NCBI GenBank assembly: GCA_025765615.1
Contig: JAIVFJ010000266.1
Coordinates: 20,176 to 84,175 of the forward strand
Direction: 5' to 3'
Source: Zopfochytrium polystomum
Lineage: Eukaryota; Chytridiomycota; Chytridiomycetes; Chytridiales; Chytridiaceae
Length of the DNA: 64,000 bases
This document shows, piece by piece, positions 54,274-64,000 of this stretch (its first letter is position 1; every line of letters begins with the position of its first letter). The notes beneath the pieces were generated by a model, which worked only from the letters and a program-made list of their open reading frames with translations, did not search any database and was not told the DNA's origin. The position numbers and the translations under genes are program-made.

Positions 54274-55545
54274 ATGGCGCAAGAAATAAGATATTCAGCT
54301 TCTGTTGGGATTTTACGCAGTACTTGGCTCCTCAGCCTCCTCATTTGCTCTCAAGCTGAGATTGGCTTGGCGCGCGAGCAAGTGGTAATTTTTGTCTCGG
54401 CGCAACCAGCAATTCTTGGCACTCATCCCACTTTTCCTTTTCTTGCCTGCGGCGTGGAAATATTCGGATCCCGCACTTTTTCCCTTGCTCAACAAGAAAT
54501 CATGAATGCGACATCTGCCGCACAAGCCGACGGCGCGAACGCAATCCTCACGGGCCTGAGCACAAACGCCGTCTACGCTATTCACGCCGGCTGTATGCTG
54601 CTCGCTTGGACTGTCTGCCCCTTGGTCGGCATCTTCATCGCCCGATTCCTCAGAGACGCGCTCGGTATCTGGTGGTCCCGATTGCACCTCGCCGTCATGC
54701 TCGGCGGCACAGGTGTCCTCTCCGTCATCGGGTGGCTAGCGGTCTTCCTCTACACACCAGCCCCGCACCTGCAAACTTGGCATCAGCGCGCCGGCGTCGC
54801 TGTCCAGGGTGTGCTGGTTACCCAAGTCGTCCTGGGATTTGTTTCGAACGCGGTGTGGACGCCGAGCGGGTTTGCTGCGACGTGGTGGGAATTGGCGCAC
54901 AAGTGGGTCGGGAGGCTCGTAGCGGTCACGGCGGTGGCGACAACGTACTCGGGGATCGATGCGTACGATCGGAGGCTCGGCGGGGTGCGGCCGCTGTGGC
55001 GCGTCGTGTTTTGGATGTGGATCGACGTGTGCGTTGTGGTGCTTGCGTTTGGCGAGTTCAAGTACGGGCTGGGGAGGACGAAGGCGAGGTCTTCGTTGCC
55101 GTCGGTGGGAAAGAATGTCGTCAGCGAGGGCATGGGGAGCGAGGTGCCGGATCTGGAGGCACAGATGGCCGTGCGGCCGGCGCCTGCCAAGAGGCTCGAG
55201 GAGCCGTTTGATATGAGCGGGTGGGTGCGACAGGAGCTTCAGGCATTTCAGCGCAACGCAGCGAGCAGATTGAACGAGAGGCATGACGGAGTGGGCTTTC
55301 GGCAACCTCAAGGCGGTTTTCAACGGTCGCTACAGCCGTCTCAAGCGGGTCAGACAGGCGACTCTCTCCACCGCAAAAGCACCATGTTGAGCGACTCGCG
55401 CTCTGTCTACACTCTGGACAGTTACTACGGCCTCGGCCACAAGAGCGGGACGCTTAGCAGCTCGCGAAGCCAGAGGAAGGGCGAAGGAAGGGCTGGTGGT
55501 GCTGCCCAGGGCGGGAGAAAGGGCGGTCCACCGCTCCGTGAGTGA
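54274..55545 (+). CDS. Cytochrome b561 membrane protein without DOMON domain
   Basis: Single exon. The b561 core has the four haem histidines: NAVYAIHAGCMLLAWTVCPL, SRLHLAVMLGGTGVLSVIGW, LQTWHQRAGVAVQGVLVTQV and ELAHKWVGRLVAVTAVATTY. The cytoplasmic tail ends in YTLDSYYGLGHKSG and an Arg/Gly-rich stretch. Two starts are possible: ATG 54274, which gives a signal-peptide-like lead (SVGILRSTWLLSLLICSQAE), or ATG 54502, which starts MNATSAAQADGANAIL just before helix 1. The first gives 423 residues, the second 347. It is a tandem paralogue of the gene at 51543 that lost or never had the electron-accepting DOMON domain, so it would pass electrons to another partner. Confidence 0.78.
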   Translation: MAQEIRYSASVGILRSTWLLSLLICSQAEIGLAREQVVIFVSAQPAILGTHPTFPFLACGVEIFGSRTFSLAQQEIMNATSAAQADGANAILTGLSTNAVYAIHAGCMLLAWTVCPLVGIFIARFLRDALGIWWSRLHLAVMLGGTGVLSVIGWLAVFLYTPAPHLQTWHQRAGVAVQGVLVTQVVLGFVSNAVWTPSGFAATWWELAHKWVGRLVAVTAVATTYSGIDAYDRRLGGVRPLWRVVFWMWIDVCVVVLAFGEFKYGLGRTKARSSLPSVGKNVVSEGMGSEVPDLEAQMAVRPAPAKRLEEPFDMSGWVRQELQAFQRNAASRLNERHDGVGFRQPQGGFQRSLQPSQAGQTGDSLHRKSTMLSDSRSVYTLDSYYGLGHKSGTLSSSRSQRKGEGRAGGAAQGGRKGGPPLRE

Positions 55546-55769
55546 CTTTTGTGCGCGTGTTTCGTAAGTGATCAAGATTTGCTGTAAACCAATGACTTGT
55601 ATTGGAATATGCTGGGGATAATAAATGTAGGCGTCTGGGGCTGAGCAGCGGGCCGCTATTTTTGTTTTGCTTCATTCCTGGAGCGGCTCTCCCAAAACGG
55701 CTCACCGCGGAAAACATGGAGAAGCAAAAATAGTTTTCCGTCGCCCCTGTCTCCGCATCTCACTTTGTG

Positions 55770-55835
<66 letters not shown>

Positions 55836-55843
55836 TCTCTCTG
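55770..55843 (+). repeat. (CT)n microsatellite
   Basis: About 70 bp of CT repeats with small interruptions, some 155 bp upstream of the third seven-helix gene's start. Confidence 0.9.
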
Positions 55844-55999
55844 TCGTGTTTCAAGTTCTTGCTCGCCGATGAGCCGTTGTGCACCTGGCCCTCAGTCTGC
55901 CTTGGCCAACCGTCAACCTCCCCACCTCGGCGTTACCCCAACCCATCCGCACAGCACTTCTCTTCATCAATCAGGTCGACGAAATACGTATCGCCGCCA

Positions 56000-57646
56000 A
56001 TGGACGCCTCAGCGACGTGCGATGCCTGGAGACTGAAAGACTGCCCCGCTCCCGGGATGACCGTATTTGGTTGGTGCGAGCTTCGAATCCTGCTGCGTTG
56101 ATCTAACCGTCGTCGCTACCCCCTTTCTTCAGCCACGACAATCGCGCTCCTCAACGGTGTCGCGTTCGTCCTCGCCATCGCAACCCTCGTTGCGTCGCTC
56201 CTGTTCCGCCGAAACAACGCCCTTGCGGCCGATATCGCTGTAACGGCTTTCGGATCCATGGAGGTGTTCCTGACGCTGTACTCTGCCGGCTGCTTGGCTA
56301 GCTTTTTCGCGCTGTCCTTTAGTGCTATCCTCACCACGACGGCGTTTGTTTACCGGTGGGTTGGTTTTTTCTGATCTGCAGATCGTCGGCTGACCTACCC
56401 GCAGAACTCTTATAACCCTCTCCGAAGTGCTCATCTACATCGGCATCCTCTGCTACCTCCACCTCGCCCTCCGCGCAAGCCCCGTCCAAACCGCAAAGGA
56501 CCAGTCCTTCCGCAGACACGGCCTGCCCTGGCTCGCAGTCCCTGCCGTCCTCGCCGCCGCCGTCGTCGTCCTGGCGCCAGTTGCAAAATCCGTCAGCCCT
56601 TCGTTGGCGTCGTCCACAGCGTTCTCCTTTGGAACCTTCGTCGCGTTTGACGCTCTGCGGTTTGTCGCGGAGCTGGTCGTCGGCGTGGCGTTGGCGTGCG
56701 CCGCGCACTGGCAAGATGCTGTTTTGGTAGAGGCTGAGGTTGCTCGATTGCGTAGTGGTGGACGGAGAGGCAGTGGCGGGTCCAAATTGCTTTCTGCAGG
56801 CCGCGCCGCGAGTCGGACTAGCGACAGTCCACTCATCGATAGATGCCTGGGCTCAGACGTAATGGCCGCACTTCGAGAAGTGGTGACCACGCTCTGGTGG
56901 ATGTCGATCGGAGTTGCGGTGTTGACGCTGTCGCATTTGATCGGGACTGTCTTTGATGTGCTGGGACTGGACGAGGGCGGATTCATCTTTATTCGATTGC
57001 TCACCACGGAGTGGTAAGCGTTTGCTTGTGATTTTTGTTGTCCTGTTATTGACAAATGCTCGTGTTCAATTGCAGCTGTCCATTTCTGATCGGCTCCTGC
57101 TTCTGCGCCGCCATATTGTCTCGCCGTATCGACCTTGCGCTTGGGGTTGGCATCTCAACGAGCTCCGAGAGTGAAGATATGTCAGAGAGCGCCGGCGAGC
57201 GTCCTCCTCCTGGGCCGTCCCCGTACCCCACGTTCATCCCGTTTGTCGAAAACGGCCCAACTGATCCAGAGCCCGGACGCTTACGAACGTCTTCGGTCAC
57301 CGGCCAAGACACCTCAGTGGGAGCAGCCTCAGCAGTCCGCAGTCTTTACGTTGGACCCTCCGCCATCGCACAGAGTACCATCACACCGCTCCCCGTTTAC
57401 TACAGCGCGCCCACCATCATGGCACCCAGCGTCCGCCACCCGCTCTTCCCTGGAGGCTTTGCACCCGGCTACGAGATCGCGACCGCACCGCCTTCCTCGT
57501 TGCGACGGAGCAGCCTGCCGCGAGCGACGCAGCAGAGCCGGCAACCGCCCCCGCCGCCCCCGACACTACCGCAGCAGATATCCTGGCTGTCGACGACACG
57601 CCCGGATCTGGTGAGCCCGTACTTCATGAAGAACATGAAGGGGTGA
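56000..57646 (+). CDS. Seven-helix membrane protein C, receptor-like
   Basis: Exons 56000-56069, 56133-56355, 56405-57013 and 57076-57646 give 490 residues with phases 1, 2, 2, the same as paralogues A and B; exon 2 is again 223 nt. It opens MDASATCDAWRLKDCPAPGM, sharing C-x-WRLK-x-C with the others. Helices: TIALLNGVAFVLAIATLVAS, MEVFLTLYSAGCLASFFALS, LITLSEVLIYIGILCYLHLA, LPWLAVPAVLAAAVVVLAPV, FDALRFVAELVVGVALACAA, EVVTTLWWMSIGVAVLTLSH and FIFIRLLTTECCPFLIGSCF. Loop 5-6 and the tail are shorter than in A and B. The conserved helix-6 lead ALREVVTTLWW and helix-7 TEC-x-PFLIGSCFCAAI define the family. This copy has an unbroken frame. Signal reception is a topology-based guess. Confidence 0.78.
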
Positions 57647-57713
57647 AAGGGTCAATGCTCCAGTGCAAGTTTCGGTCGGGCCGAAATTTGATTGCACGAG
57701 ACTTCTTGTATTT

Positions 57714-59064
57714 TACTTGGTGTTTGTGAAGTTCAACTGCCTTGCTTCGTGTGTATTATTGATTATCCGTTCATACGCCAAAATCATCAACCCAGCCCGG
57801 GCCGCTGAGGCCGTGGGTAGTGTTTGCCGATTGAACATCAAAGTTGTTGCAAAAATAATAACGACGATACCAAAGTAAACTTCCGAAGAACTGGGACTTG
57901 TCTCCCCCCAGGACATTTCAGATTTGAGTTAAGGGCTCGATCGCCGCGAGCGTCCGAGTTCCGCCGGGCTCCTTTTTATTCCTATTTTCTTTCATTTTTA
58001 GAAGGATGGCACGCGTCACGTGCACCACTTTTAGGCACAAGATAAGCTCAGATGAATGGACACAGTCGAGTGAGAAGTGCCGTGGCAAATTGCGAAGGCT
58101 CATGTGTCTTTCCTTTTCGGCGCTGCTGATTGGTCATGTGACGGCGATCAAAAAGGACTAACTTGTTTTGCAAAATATTACCCATCGGGTATCATCCGCA
58201 AAGTGACAAGAGTTAACCGATGCTTTGCTTTGTGTGGCCATGGAACCTCCTTGAGCGCCTCTTTTTTTTTGACGTCTGACAAACGCGCCCCCCCACAGCC
58301 ACCCTCTTCCTCGAACAATCATAGCGATGCTGGCCCATGACAGATTGCAAACCATCCGCGGAAGCCCGAATATCGTATACTATACTGGAATGTACCAATA
58401 TTTATTTTTTTATTTTTATTTTTATTTTTATTTTTTGTTTTCAGCTAGTTTCTCAACGACTCAACAGTAAGGGGCTCCGTTACTGGGGGTTGGCAGCTGA
58501 TGATTAGAAATAAAACAGCCTTGTTGAGTTGTTGAGGGGACATTATGAAACTGGTGCTGCGCGAAGCTCGATTGTCAAATTGCGAAGATCTCCGGTGACC
58601 AGGAAGAGTTACTCCTTCATTTTCGCCTCGACGCCGGCAATTCGCGACGGCAACTCCCGCTGCGTGTGGACTGCTTGCCAAAAAGAAAATCTCGACCATT
58701 TATCGACAAGCGCTGTCGTCAAGCCACTCTAATGAACTGAGTTAACAACCCATCCTCCAACGGGCTGAGTCCCACGACCGTCTGTGGGGGCGTCCTGGCA
58801 CAGTTCGTTGTGAGGGAGCTGCAGAGGTAAGCGCCGTGAGGAGCGAGGACACAGAGCTTTTCGGTGAAGCTGTGGGAGTGGCCTTTTTCCGGTAGATGTG
58901 GGACTCTCCTGAAACGGCAAGCGGATTTTTGCGGCTGTTCCGAATTTTCCGCTGAACATAAGAAGCATGAAGAGAAATCAATTCTTCCCCTTCGCCCCAC
59001 TCCTTCCATTTTGTTGTTCCAGTCAACATTTGAGAAGATATGTGTACCGCACAACAACAACACA
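57714..59064 (-). repeat. Inverted repeat, right copy (about 1.35 kb)
   Basis: Reverse-complement match of 32680-34057. Compared with the left copy it lacks about 18 bp near the relic's 5' end (after the CGCAAAAATC block) and has a shorter (AAAAAT)n run. It lies between the seven-helix gene C and the OST4 exon. Confidence 0.85.
58742..58868 (-). pseudogene. Deleted relic of the solute-binding-protein gene (right copy)
   Basis: Same deletion structure as at 32880-33012: leader and signal-peptide blocks joined directly to the CTCAGCCCGTTGGAGGATGG end. Sharing the same deletion shows that the relic existed before the block was duplicated. Confidence 0.75.
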
Positions 59065-59120
59065 CACTCACACCCATCAAAAAAAATCAAAAAAAAAACA
59101 AACAAAAAAAAATAAAACAG

Positions 59121-59240
59121 ATCATCACCGATCAGCAGCTCTCGCTGCTCGTCAACATGCTCGGCTCGATCGTGTTCCTGCTGATCATCGTCCACCACTA
59201 CCTGGCGGGCCCACCGCCGCCGTCGGGCGTGGGTGCGTGA
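59121..59240 (+). CDS. OST4: OST4-like small oligosaccharyltransferase subunit
   Basis: An exon behind an AAAACAG acceptor encodes IITDQQLSLLVNMLGSIVFL, LIIVHHYLAGPPPPSGVGA and stops. OST4 is a mini-protein of about 37-40 residues with M-I-T/S-D-x-QL at the lumenal end and one helix ending in HY; it holds the catalytic STT3 subunit and partner subunits of the ER oligosaccharyltransferase together. Both features are seen here. The exon is in phase 0, so the first exon would be just ATG (possibly with a few codons), as in chs5. No ATG followed by GT was found nearby, because the right inverted-repeat copy ends only 56 bp upstream. A contiguous ATG at 59040 would add 27 Lys/Gln-rich residues and is unlikely. 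Confidence 0.72.
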   Translation: MITDQQLSLLVNMLGSIVFLLIIVHHYLAGPPPPSGVGA

Positions 59241-59739
59241 AGAAAAACGCGCGCCGCGGGGGAACCGGGAGGGACAGGGCGCAGGATGGATGAAAGACGA
59301 CGGGGCCGGGGAAAGTTTAGTGCTTCGCTTCGCTCGCACAAGTGGAAATATAATACGGTCGTGTTGGTTTCGCGTGTATTGTATTATAATGATTGCTGAG
59401 TAGTGTAGCTGCGTAATGTGGTTGCTGCTATAGTAAGAATGTCTGTTTCATAAGCACGGATGAATCCTGACCTCAAACAACCTCCTTTCCCTCTCTCAAA
59501 CCTCCTCCCACAACAACCCGGGCGGGGAGCTGACCTCCCACGCAAAGTTCAAGTCCACCATGCCGCCGACAGGCACGGCCGTGCATATCCACTCCACCCC
59601 CGTCCCCGCACTCGCCCTGGACCGGCGCGTCCTCGGACCGCGGCACGTACCCTCGCTCGCGCGCCCTCGCGCACCGCCACGCCCGCCGCGCACCCGGCAC
59701 CGACCGATGTAATTGAAAGGAAAGCGTTCTTCTTGAGCA
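59241..59739. other. Spacer with one GC-rich open stretch
   Basis: 59480-59700 is GC-rich and open on both strands (plus HNNPGGELTSHAKFKSTMPP, minus VPVGGMVDLNFAWEVSSPPG) but is not recognised and lacks start or splice support. Confidence 0.3.
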
Positions 59740-59821
59740 CGACAACGACAGGACTCGAACCTGCGCACCCAGAGAGTAACAGATTTCGAGTCTGTCGCCT
59801 TAACCGCTCGGCCACGTTGTC
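59740..59821 (-). tRNA. tRNA-Ser (anticodon CGA)
   Basis: The minus strand folds as a class II tRNA: acceptor stem GACAACG/CGTTGTC with discriminator G, A-box TGGCCGAGCGG, anticodon arm ACAGA-CTCGAAA-TCTGT with anticodon CGA (reads UCG), long variable arm, and T-arm GCAGG-TTCGAGT-CCTGT. G discriminator and long variable arm are both serine identity features. No intron. Confidence 0.93.
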
Positions 59822-60548
59822 GATATACATTGTCGACATACTTAGTGTTCAGCAGCTTCTATTATTTAACAGTAACATGGGTTCTCTTGGAATATTTGTG
59901 CTGAGCGGACAAAAGGAGAACGGAGGAGTCCGATGTCGAAGATGAAAGAGCGGGCGATCATCCTTGTTCTTGGTCCGAGTGGAGCGAGGCGAGCGGTTTG
60001 CAGACGCACCAATGCACAACGTAAGAAAGGTAAAAATCGCTCTTGAATGGACTAGTTAATTGAAACTCACACAACGGATACACACTCCACACTCACATTC
60101 CCAACCACACGCCAAGAAAACTCACCTCCAACCTATCATGAAAAGATGGGATCAAACCCTTGAAGGGCGGCCACCACTATGACACAAACTCCTTGAAACC
60201 ATCAACACCAAGCCTTACCAGATCAAGTCCGTGGATGTTAAGCCCAGCGGCACCGCCTTCGGCGAAATAAAAGCTGGAGAATCGCTGGTAAAAAAGGGGT
60301 AGGGTCATGGTCCGTATTCCTAGCGCCAGGAGATCACAGCACGGTGGACCCACGCTTGCCAAACGTCAGCCAGAAAGGAGGATATTCCAAAAAGACAGGT
60401 CAAGAGCGCCGTGCTGCCGGTAAGTTGGAATATTTTGCCTTTTGTTTCCCTGCTTTTTGGGGCTGCTGGACGGCTAAAGAGCAACGCCAGCGCAAAAATG
60501 TGTGCAAGCATAGTGCCTAGCTGAAGGCAAAGGGATGAGACAGATCAG
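59822..60548. other. Spacer, nothing recognised
   Basis: AT-richer DNA leading into the piggyBac relic. Short unrecognised frames on both strands only; part of it may be the 5' portion of the transposon. Confidence 0.35.
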
Positions 60549-61140
60549 GTGGATGGATTGTGCAGCTTTGACCAAACGAGGTTGACAGAAGCTGCTGGTG
60601 GCTGCTTGCAAGTCAAAACTTTTCGTTCAAGGATGCCATCGCTTATCGTCAATTACAACAAGTTCATGGGAGGCGTTGATAGTGTTGATCACTTGATGGG
60701 AATCACCAGCACCCAACGAAAAGTTACACATGGTATCATTAGCTCTTCTTTTGGCTGGATGCTTGCATGAGTAATGCTTGCGTTATTTACAAGATAGTAA
60801 AAGGCCAAGGCTTTGAAATATTAGTTGATGAATTCTGCGAAGCTGTTACCTCAGCACTGCTGTGCTTGAATGATGACAGTGAAGAAGCAGACAGTGGCTA
60901 CTATTCTGGACAAACATTAACACTGTTGATCATGTTGCTGTGCGGTACTTTGGAAAAGTTTCGCCCACTCACATCACGACCAGCCAAGAGAGGAACAGAA
61001 TAAATGAGAGTCAAGTGTGGATTGTGTCAAACCAAGGTCTCAATAATGTGTTCCATCTGCTTGCGTGGGAACTGTGTGGATGATTGTTTCGAGAATCACA
61101 TTGAAAACATTCGAAAAAAGAAAGGCAACAAAGGGATATG
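60549..61140 (+). mobile_element. piggyBac-type transposase relic
   Basis: Two broken frames carry the C-terminal part of a piggyBac DDE transposase: VKTFRSRMPSLIVNYNKFMG, GVDSVDHLMG is the family's YN.xMGGVD..D motif with the last catalytic Asp region. After a shift comes SNACVIYKIVKGQ, and beyond a stop a Cys-rich end (VKCGLCQTKVSIMCSICLRG, NCVDDCFENHIE) like the piggyBac C-terminal zinc-binding domain. The N-terminal half and the TTAA-flanked ends were not found. The DNA is AT-rich relative to neighbours. Not functional. Confidence 0.75.
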
Positions 61141-61514
61141 AGAAAGCGAAAGTAAATTGGGCCTCTTTCAATTCTTCAGCAGTCTGGATGGAGAGGGTGA
61201 ATTCTATTTTTCTCCCTTGTCAACGTGTACCTAACCCTGATTAAAATCGTTCACGATATGCCATAAGCGGTGGTCAAGCAAGAATTTGTCCACGTGTAAG
61301 GCGTCCTTCATCCTCTAATTTTGTTATTGAACAATGATTCAGGGGGCTTCCGGGACTTGAACCATGCGTTCTCAATACACATTGAAAATTGACGGGAAAA
61401 ATTGAGAATTGACGGGAAAGCGCGGGAAAGTGCGGGAAAGGGTATGTGCACGGACTCCTCAAACCTACCATTTCGAAGCGTTTGCGCGCGCAGCGAAGCT
61501 GACGGTATACCTGC

Positions 61515-62007
61515 ATGGCGGACCTTAGTCTCCACATGAAGTCGACCTCATTTTGTACGGTGTTGGGGTGCACATATGCAAGTACGAAGCGCTTCAATAC
61601 AAACCGCCATATTGCGAGGAACCACCCGTTTGCGAACACCCTCCCGAGACTAAGGGTGTTTCGCCACCGACCGGAGGATAGAGCCTACTATCGTATGCAC
61701 AGTCAAGCTGCCTCAAGGGAGCGCAATCGAGACAAGCGCCGGAAGGCCCGCTACATTCAATACCACTTGTTTGTACACAAAAATCACGCAAGCGAGCGCT
61801 AATTTTCCTCTTCGTAGAAAGAAACTGCTGCAGAAGTTTTCGACTGAGGTAAACCCTTCGGCCCGCCAGCCCACAGCACGCTTTCAGCGCGCTCGCCGCC
61901 GGCGGGTAATTGCCCTTACGGCTGAGTTGAGTGCTGAGTGGGACGATCGTTTTAATCCCCAAATCGAGTTTGACCTCCTTGAAGCTCTCCAGAGGCATTA
62001 CATATAA
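61515..62007 (+). CDS. Small C2H2 zinc-finger protein
   Basis: Exons 61515-61768 and 61818-62007 (phase 2, TT|A) encode 147 residues. One finger is visible, CTVLGCTYASTKRFNTNRHI with ARNH, in a C-x4-C-x12-H-x4-H arrangement. A basic region follows (RHRPEDRAYYRMHSQAASRE, RNRDKRRKARYIQYH), then after the intron KKLLQKFSTEVNPSARQPTA and an acidic C-terminus (LTAELSAEWDDRFNPQIEFD, LLEALQRHYI). A single finger plus basic stretch could bind nucleic acid. The donor GTTTGT is weak, so the splice is less sure than the finger. It is next to the piggyBac relic, so domestication or carriage with an element is possible but not shown. Confidence 0.5.
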
Positions 62008-64000
62008 CGGTTGGACTCGTATATCAGCGAAACCAACAGAACCTTATATCATTGATTCATTGTATTCAACTAAACGGCCGTTTGGGGTGGGAGGGGGTGC
62101 AGGAGGGGAACAGTCGAAGGTCAACTAGAAGAGTCCTCCGCCAGATCGACATCAATGAAGCCATCTCTGCTTCCACCTTGTTGATCGCCACGTCCGCCAC
62201 AACTGCCTCGCCATCGTTGTTGTTGTTGGCAGCAGCAGTGACTGCAGGGGCCATCGCACCGCAACATTGGACACAAAGTCGCTCGCTGCTCCGCCTTCCC
62301 CGTCATCTCCACAGCCACTGCGGTGGCAGAATTCTGTTGGCCTCGATCCTTCCTTTGACTGTGGTCGCCCCTGTTTCGTGGGCAAACACGATAACCCACA
62401 GGGAGCATGCCAGATCTGCTGTGTAGGAAACCGCCGCTTGATCTCAGCAATCCGCTCTCCGTTTTTTAATCGTTGCAAAGGTGCGTGTGGGTTGCGTTAG
62501 GTCTGCGGAAACCGGTGGGAATATTGGGTGAAGCGGCTTCTGCAGGGTGGTTTCGGCAGGAGATTCAGCTGTGGGTGGCGGTTTTGTACGATTATCCCAT
62601 CTCGCCGGGTGTTTGCGCGGGCTGGCGGATGAGGACGTCATGGGATGGTGCAAAATACGTTCTTCAAATACATATATTAATTATGGAAGCGACTTCCTTG
62701 CCAAACTCGACAGCAGGGGATAATGCGAAAGGAGACTCAAATGGCCACGAGAGGAGCAAAGCCAACACCGTAACTGCATCCAACAAAGGCAGGATTGGTC
62801 GTGGCTGCGACGGATTCCGCCATGACCGTAGCTGCAGTGGACCAGACATGGTCGCTCATGGCGCTGTCATGATTCGCACTTGGCTCCGCCCTTTCAACGG
62901 ACCTTGCTTTGAACGGATGCCCACTTGCCTGGGGCTCCAACCGCCATGGAGAGCGGCGGCTGCGCACCAGACGCAGCGGGCCCGTCTGCCATTATTTCTG
63001 TGGCTGGCACAGTGTTGCCCCCCCTAGGGTTGCTTGCTCACCACCAAAAACGTCCCAGGCGAGCCCCACGCCGAGACCCATCACCTTTTGCCTCTGCCCA
63101 CCGCCTCACACTCGCCGCCAAAAACTGCCCGAGGGAATCTGCCGGCACTTGTATTCGTTCTCCCATCCCTCAGCGGTCGCCTGCTTCTGCAGCTGATGCG
63201 GCTGCCACCGCTGCATGACCTGTGTACGTCCGCCAAAATGGGGCTGTTGCCAGCGAACAGCAACGACGGCCACGGTGCTGCAGGCGCTGCAGTGTCCGCG
63301 TTGGTGCCAACCGCCGGCAGTAGGAGCGCTTCGGGGCCCAGCTCGTTGCAGTCGATGACGAAGGGTCCACCGAGTCTTCGTCTATGCAGTTAAAACGGGC
63401 AACCCCAGCAATATCAGTTGGCACGGCGGCAAGAGCGTGGCAGGATCAGCTGGGGCCCGCAAGTCCGCTGGCGGCCGAAACGCTGCAGATCTCACACTGC
63501 TGCCCCGCTGCGTTTGACGCAGATGCCAGTACAGTCTTCAGCCAAAACAGACTTCCGGCGTTGCCATCGTCGCCGCCGTCCCCGCCATTCCGTCAGTTAC
63601 ACAGTTGCCGTCACTGGTTCCAGAATCAGCGTCCCGCGAGCGGCTACCTTTCGTTCGCAGTGGTTTGCTGTCGTCCCACGTAACATTGCCGGCGACGGAA
63701 ACGGCGCGGGGCTGTCGATATCACGCCGTTGTTTGAAACGAACACCTGGATTATTCGCTGCCACCGTTGATGTTGTTGCAACCGCCGCCGTTGCTGCTTC
63801 TGTCGCCACGAATACCAAGAATTGCGGTTTGTCGTTGTCCTTGTCTCCAACCTCATCGTCGCCATTGTTGCAGGCTGCTGTTGTGATCACTTCACGTGTC
63901 GGATGATGCACTGCAAAGGACCGCCGGACCCAGGAGACTCTGGTAGATGCGAAGTGCTGGGCCACCCCACATCTGTCTTGTCGAAATAATTGCTGCGGCG
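62008..64000. other. No supported gene to the window end
   Basis: Two kilobases with many medium open frames on both strands (up to about 185 codons) and Ala/Ser/Thr-rich translations, but no domain, signal peptide, consistent splice pattern or known repeat. It could hold part of a low-complexity gene cut by the window edge. Confidence 0.35.

Noticed and set aside
61330..61400. Possible tRNA or SINE B-box on the minus strand (GGTTCAAGTCC)
   Set aside because: No matching A-box, acceptor stem or anticodon arm could be drawn around it.

Overview
The window looks like nuclear DNA of a filamentous or zoosporic fungus, most likely an early-diverging chytrid-type one. This rests on GC-rich coding DNA, short GT-AG introns (about 45-110 bp), a Chs5/exomer protein, two BIM1-like (X325) copper-histidine-brace proteins with GPI-type tails, DOMON/cytochrome b561 proteins, and Helitron and piggyBac relics. 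A large family of ankyrin-like proteins built on a VLQWWKDSGL repeat is also present. The lineage is an inference; no rRNA or mitochondrial marker is present.

Layout. 1-0.4 kb: 5' part of a FAM133-like gene (minus). 0.85-3.7 kb: an F-box/LRR gene and chs5, divergent with start codons 43 bp apart. 3.8-30 kb: a region dominated by the WWK-repeat family (intact copies at 6.7, 17.8 and 26.9 kb; broken or fragmentary copies between them). It is interrupted by a secreted Cys-containing protein (5-5.9 kb), a Helitron helicase relic (9.3-11.9 kb), a 2OG-Fe(II) oxygenase (13-13.8 kb) and two tandem seven-helix membrane proteins (20.7-26.2 kb, minus). 30.4-37.3 kb: a run of secreted or surface proteins (cationic peptide-like protein, bacterial-type solute-binding protein, two BIM1-like proteins). 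39.2-43.8 kb: a long ankyrin gene with a repeatedly broken frame. 44.3-45.5 kb: a Cys-rich secreted protein. 46.4-48.6 kb: two more WWK loci (minus). 49.5-57.6 kb: an RmlB/TGDS-type nucleotide-sugar 4,6-dehydratase, a DOMON-b561 protein, a second b561 protein and a third seven-helix protein, all plus strand. 57.7-59.1 kb: an inverted copy of the 32.7-34.1 kb repeat, ending just before an OST4 exon. 59.7 kb: tRNA-Ser(CGA). 60.5-61.1 kb: piggyBac relic. 61.5-62.0 kb: a C2H2 zinc-finger gene. The last 2 kb has no gene I can support.

Common themes are secretion and the cell surface (exomer cargo export, oligosaccharyltransferase, nucleotide-sugar synthesis, copper and redox proteins, solute capture, receptor-like membrane proteins) and rapid birth and death of repeat proteins. 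The most novel-looking items are the seven-helix, GPCR-like family with three paralogues of identical exon phasing; an exact 81-bp inversion that breaks one WWK gene; and a 1.4-kb inverted repeat that carries a deleted copy of the neighbouring solute-binding-protein gene. All exon boundaries below were read by eye from splice motifs and frame continuity.
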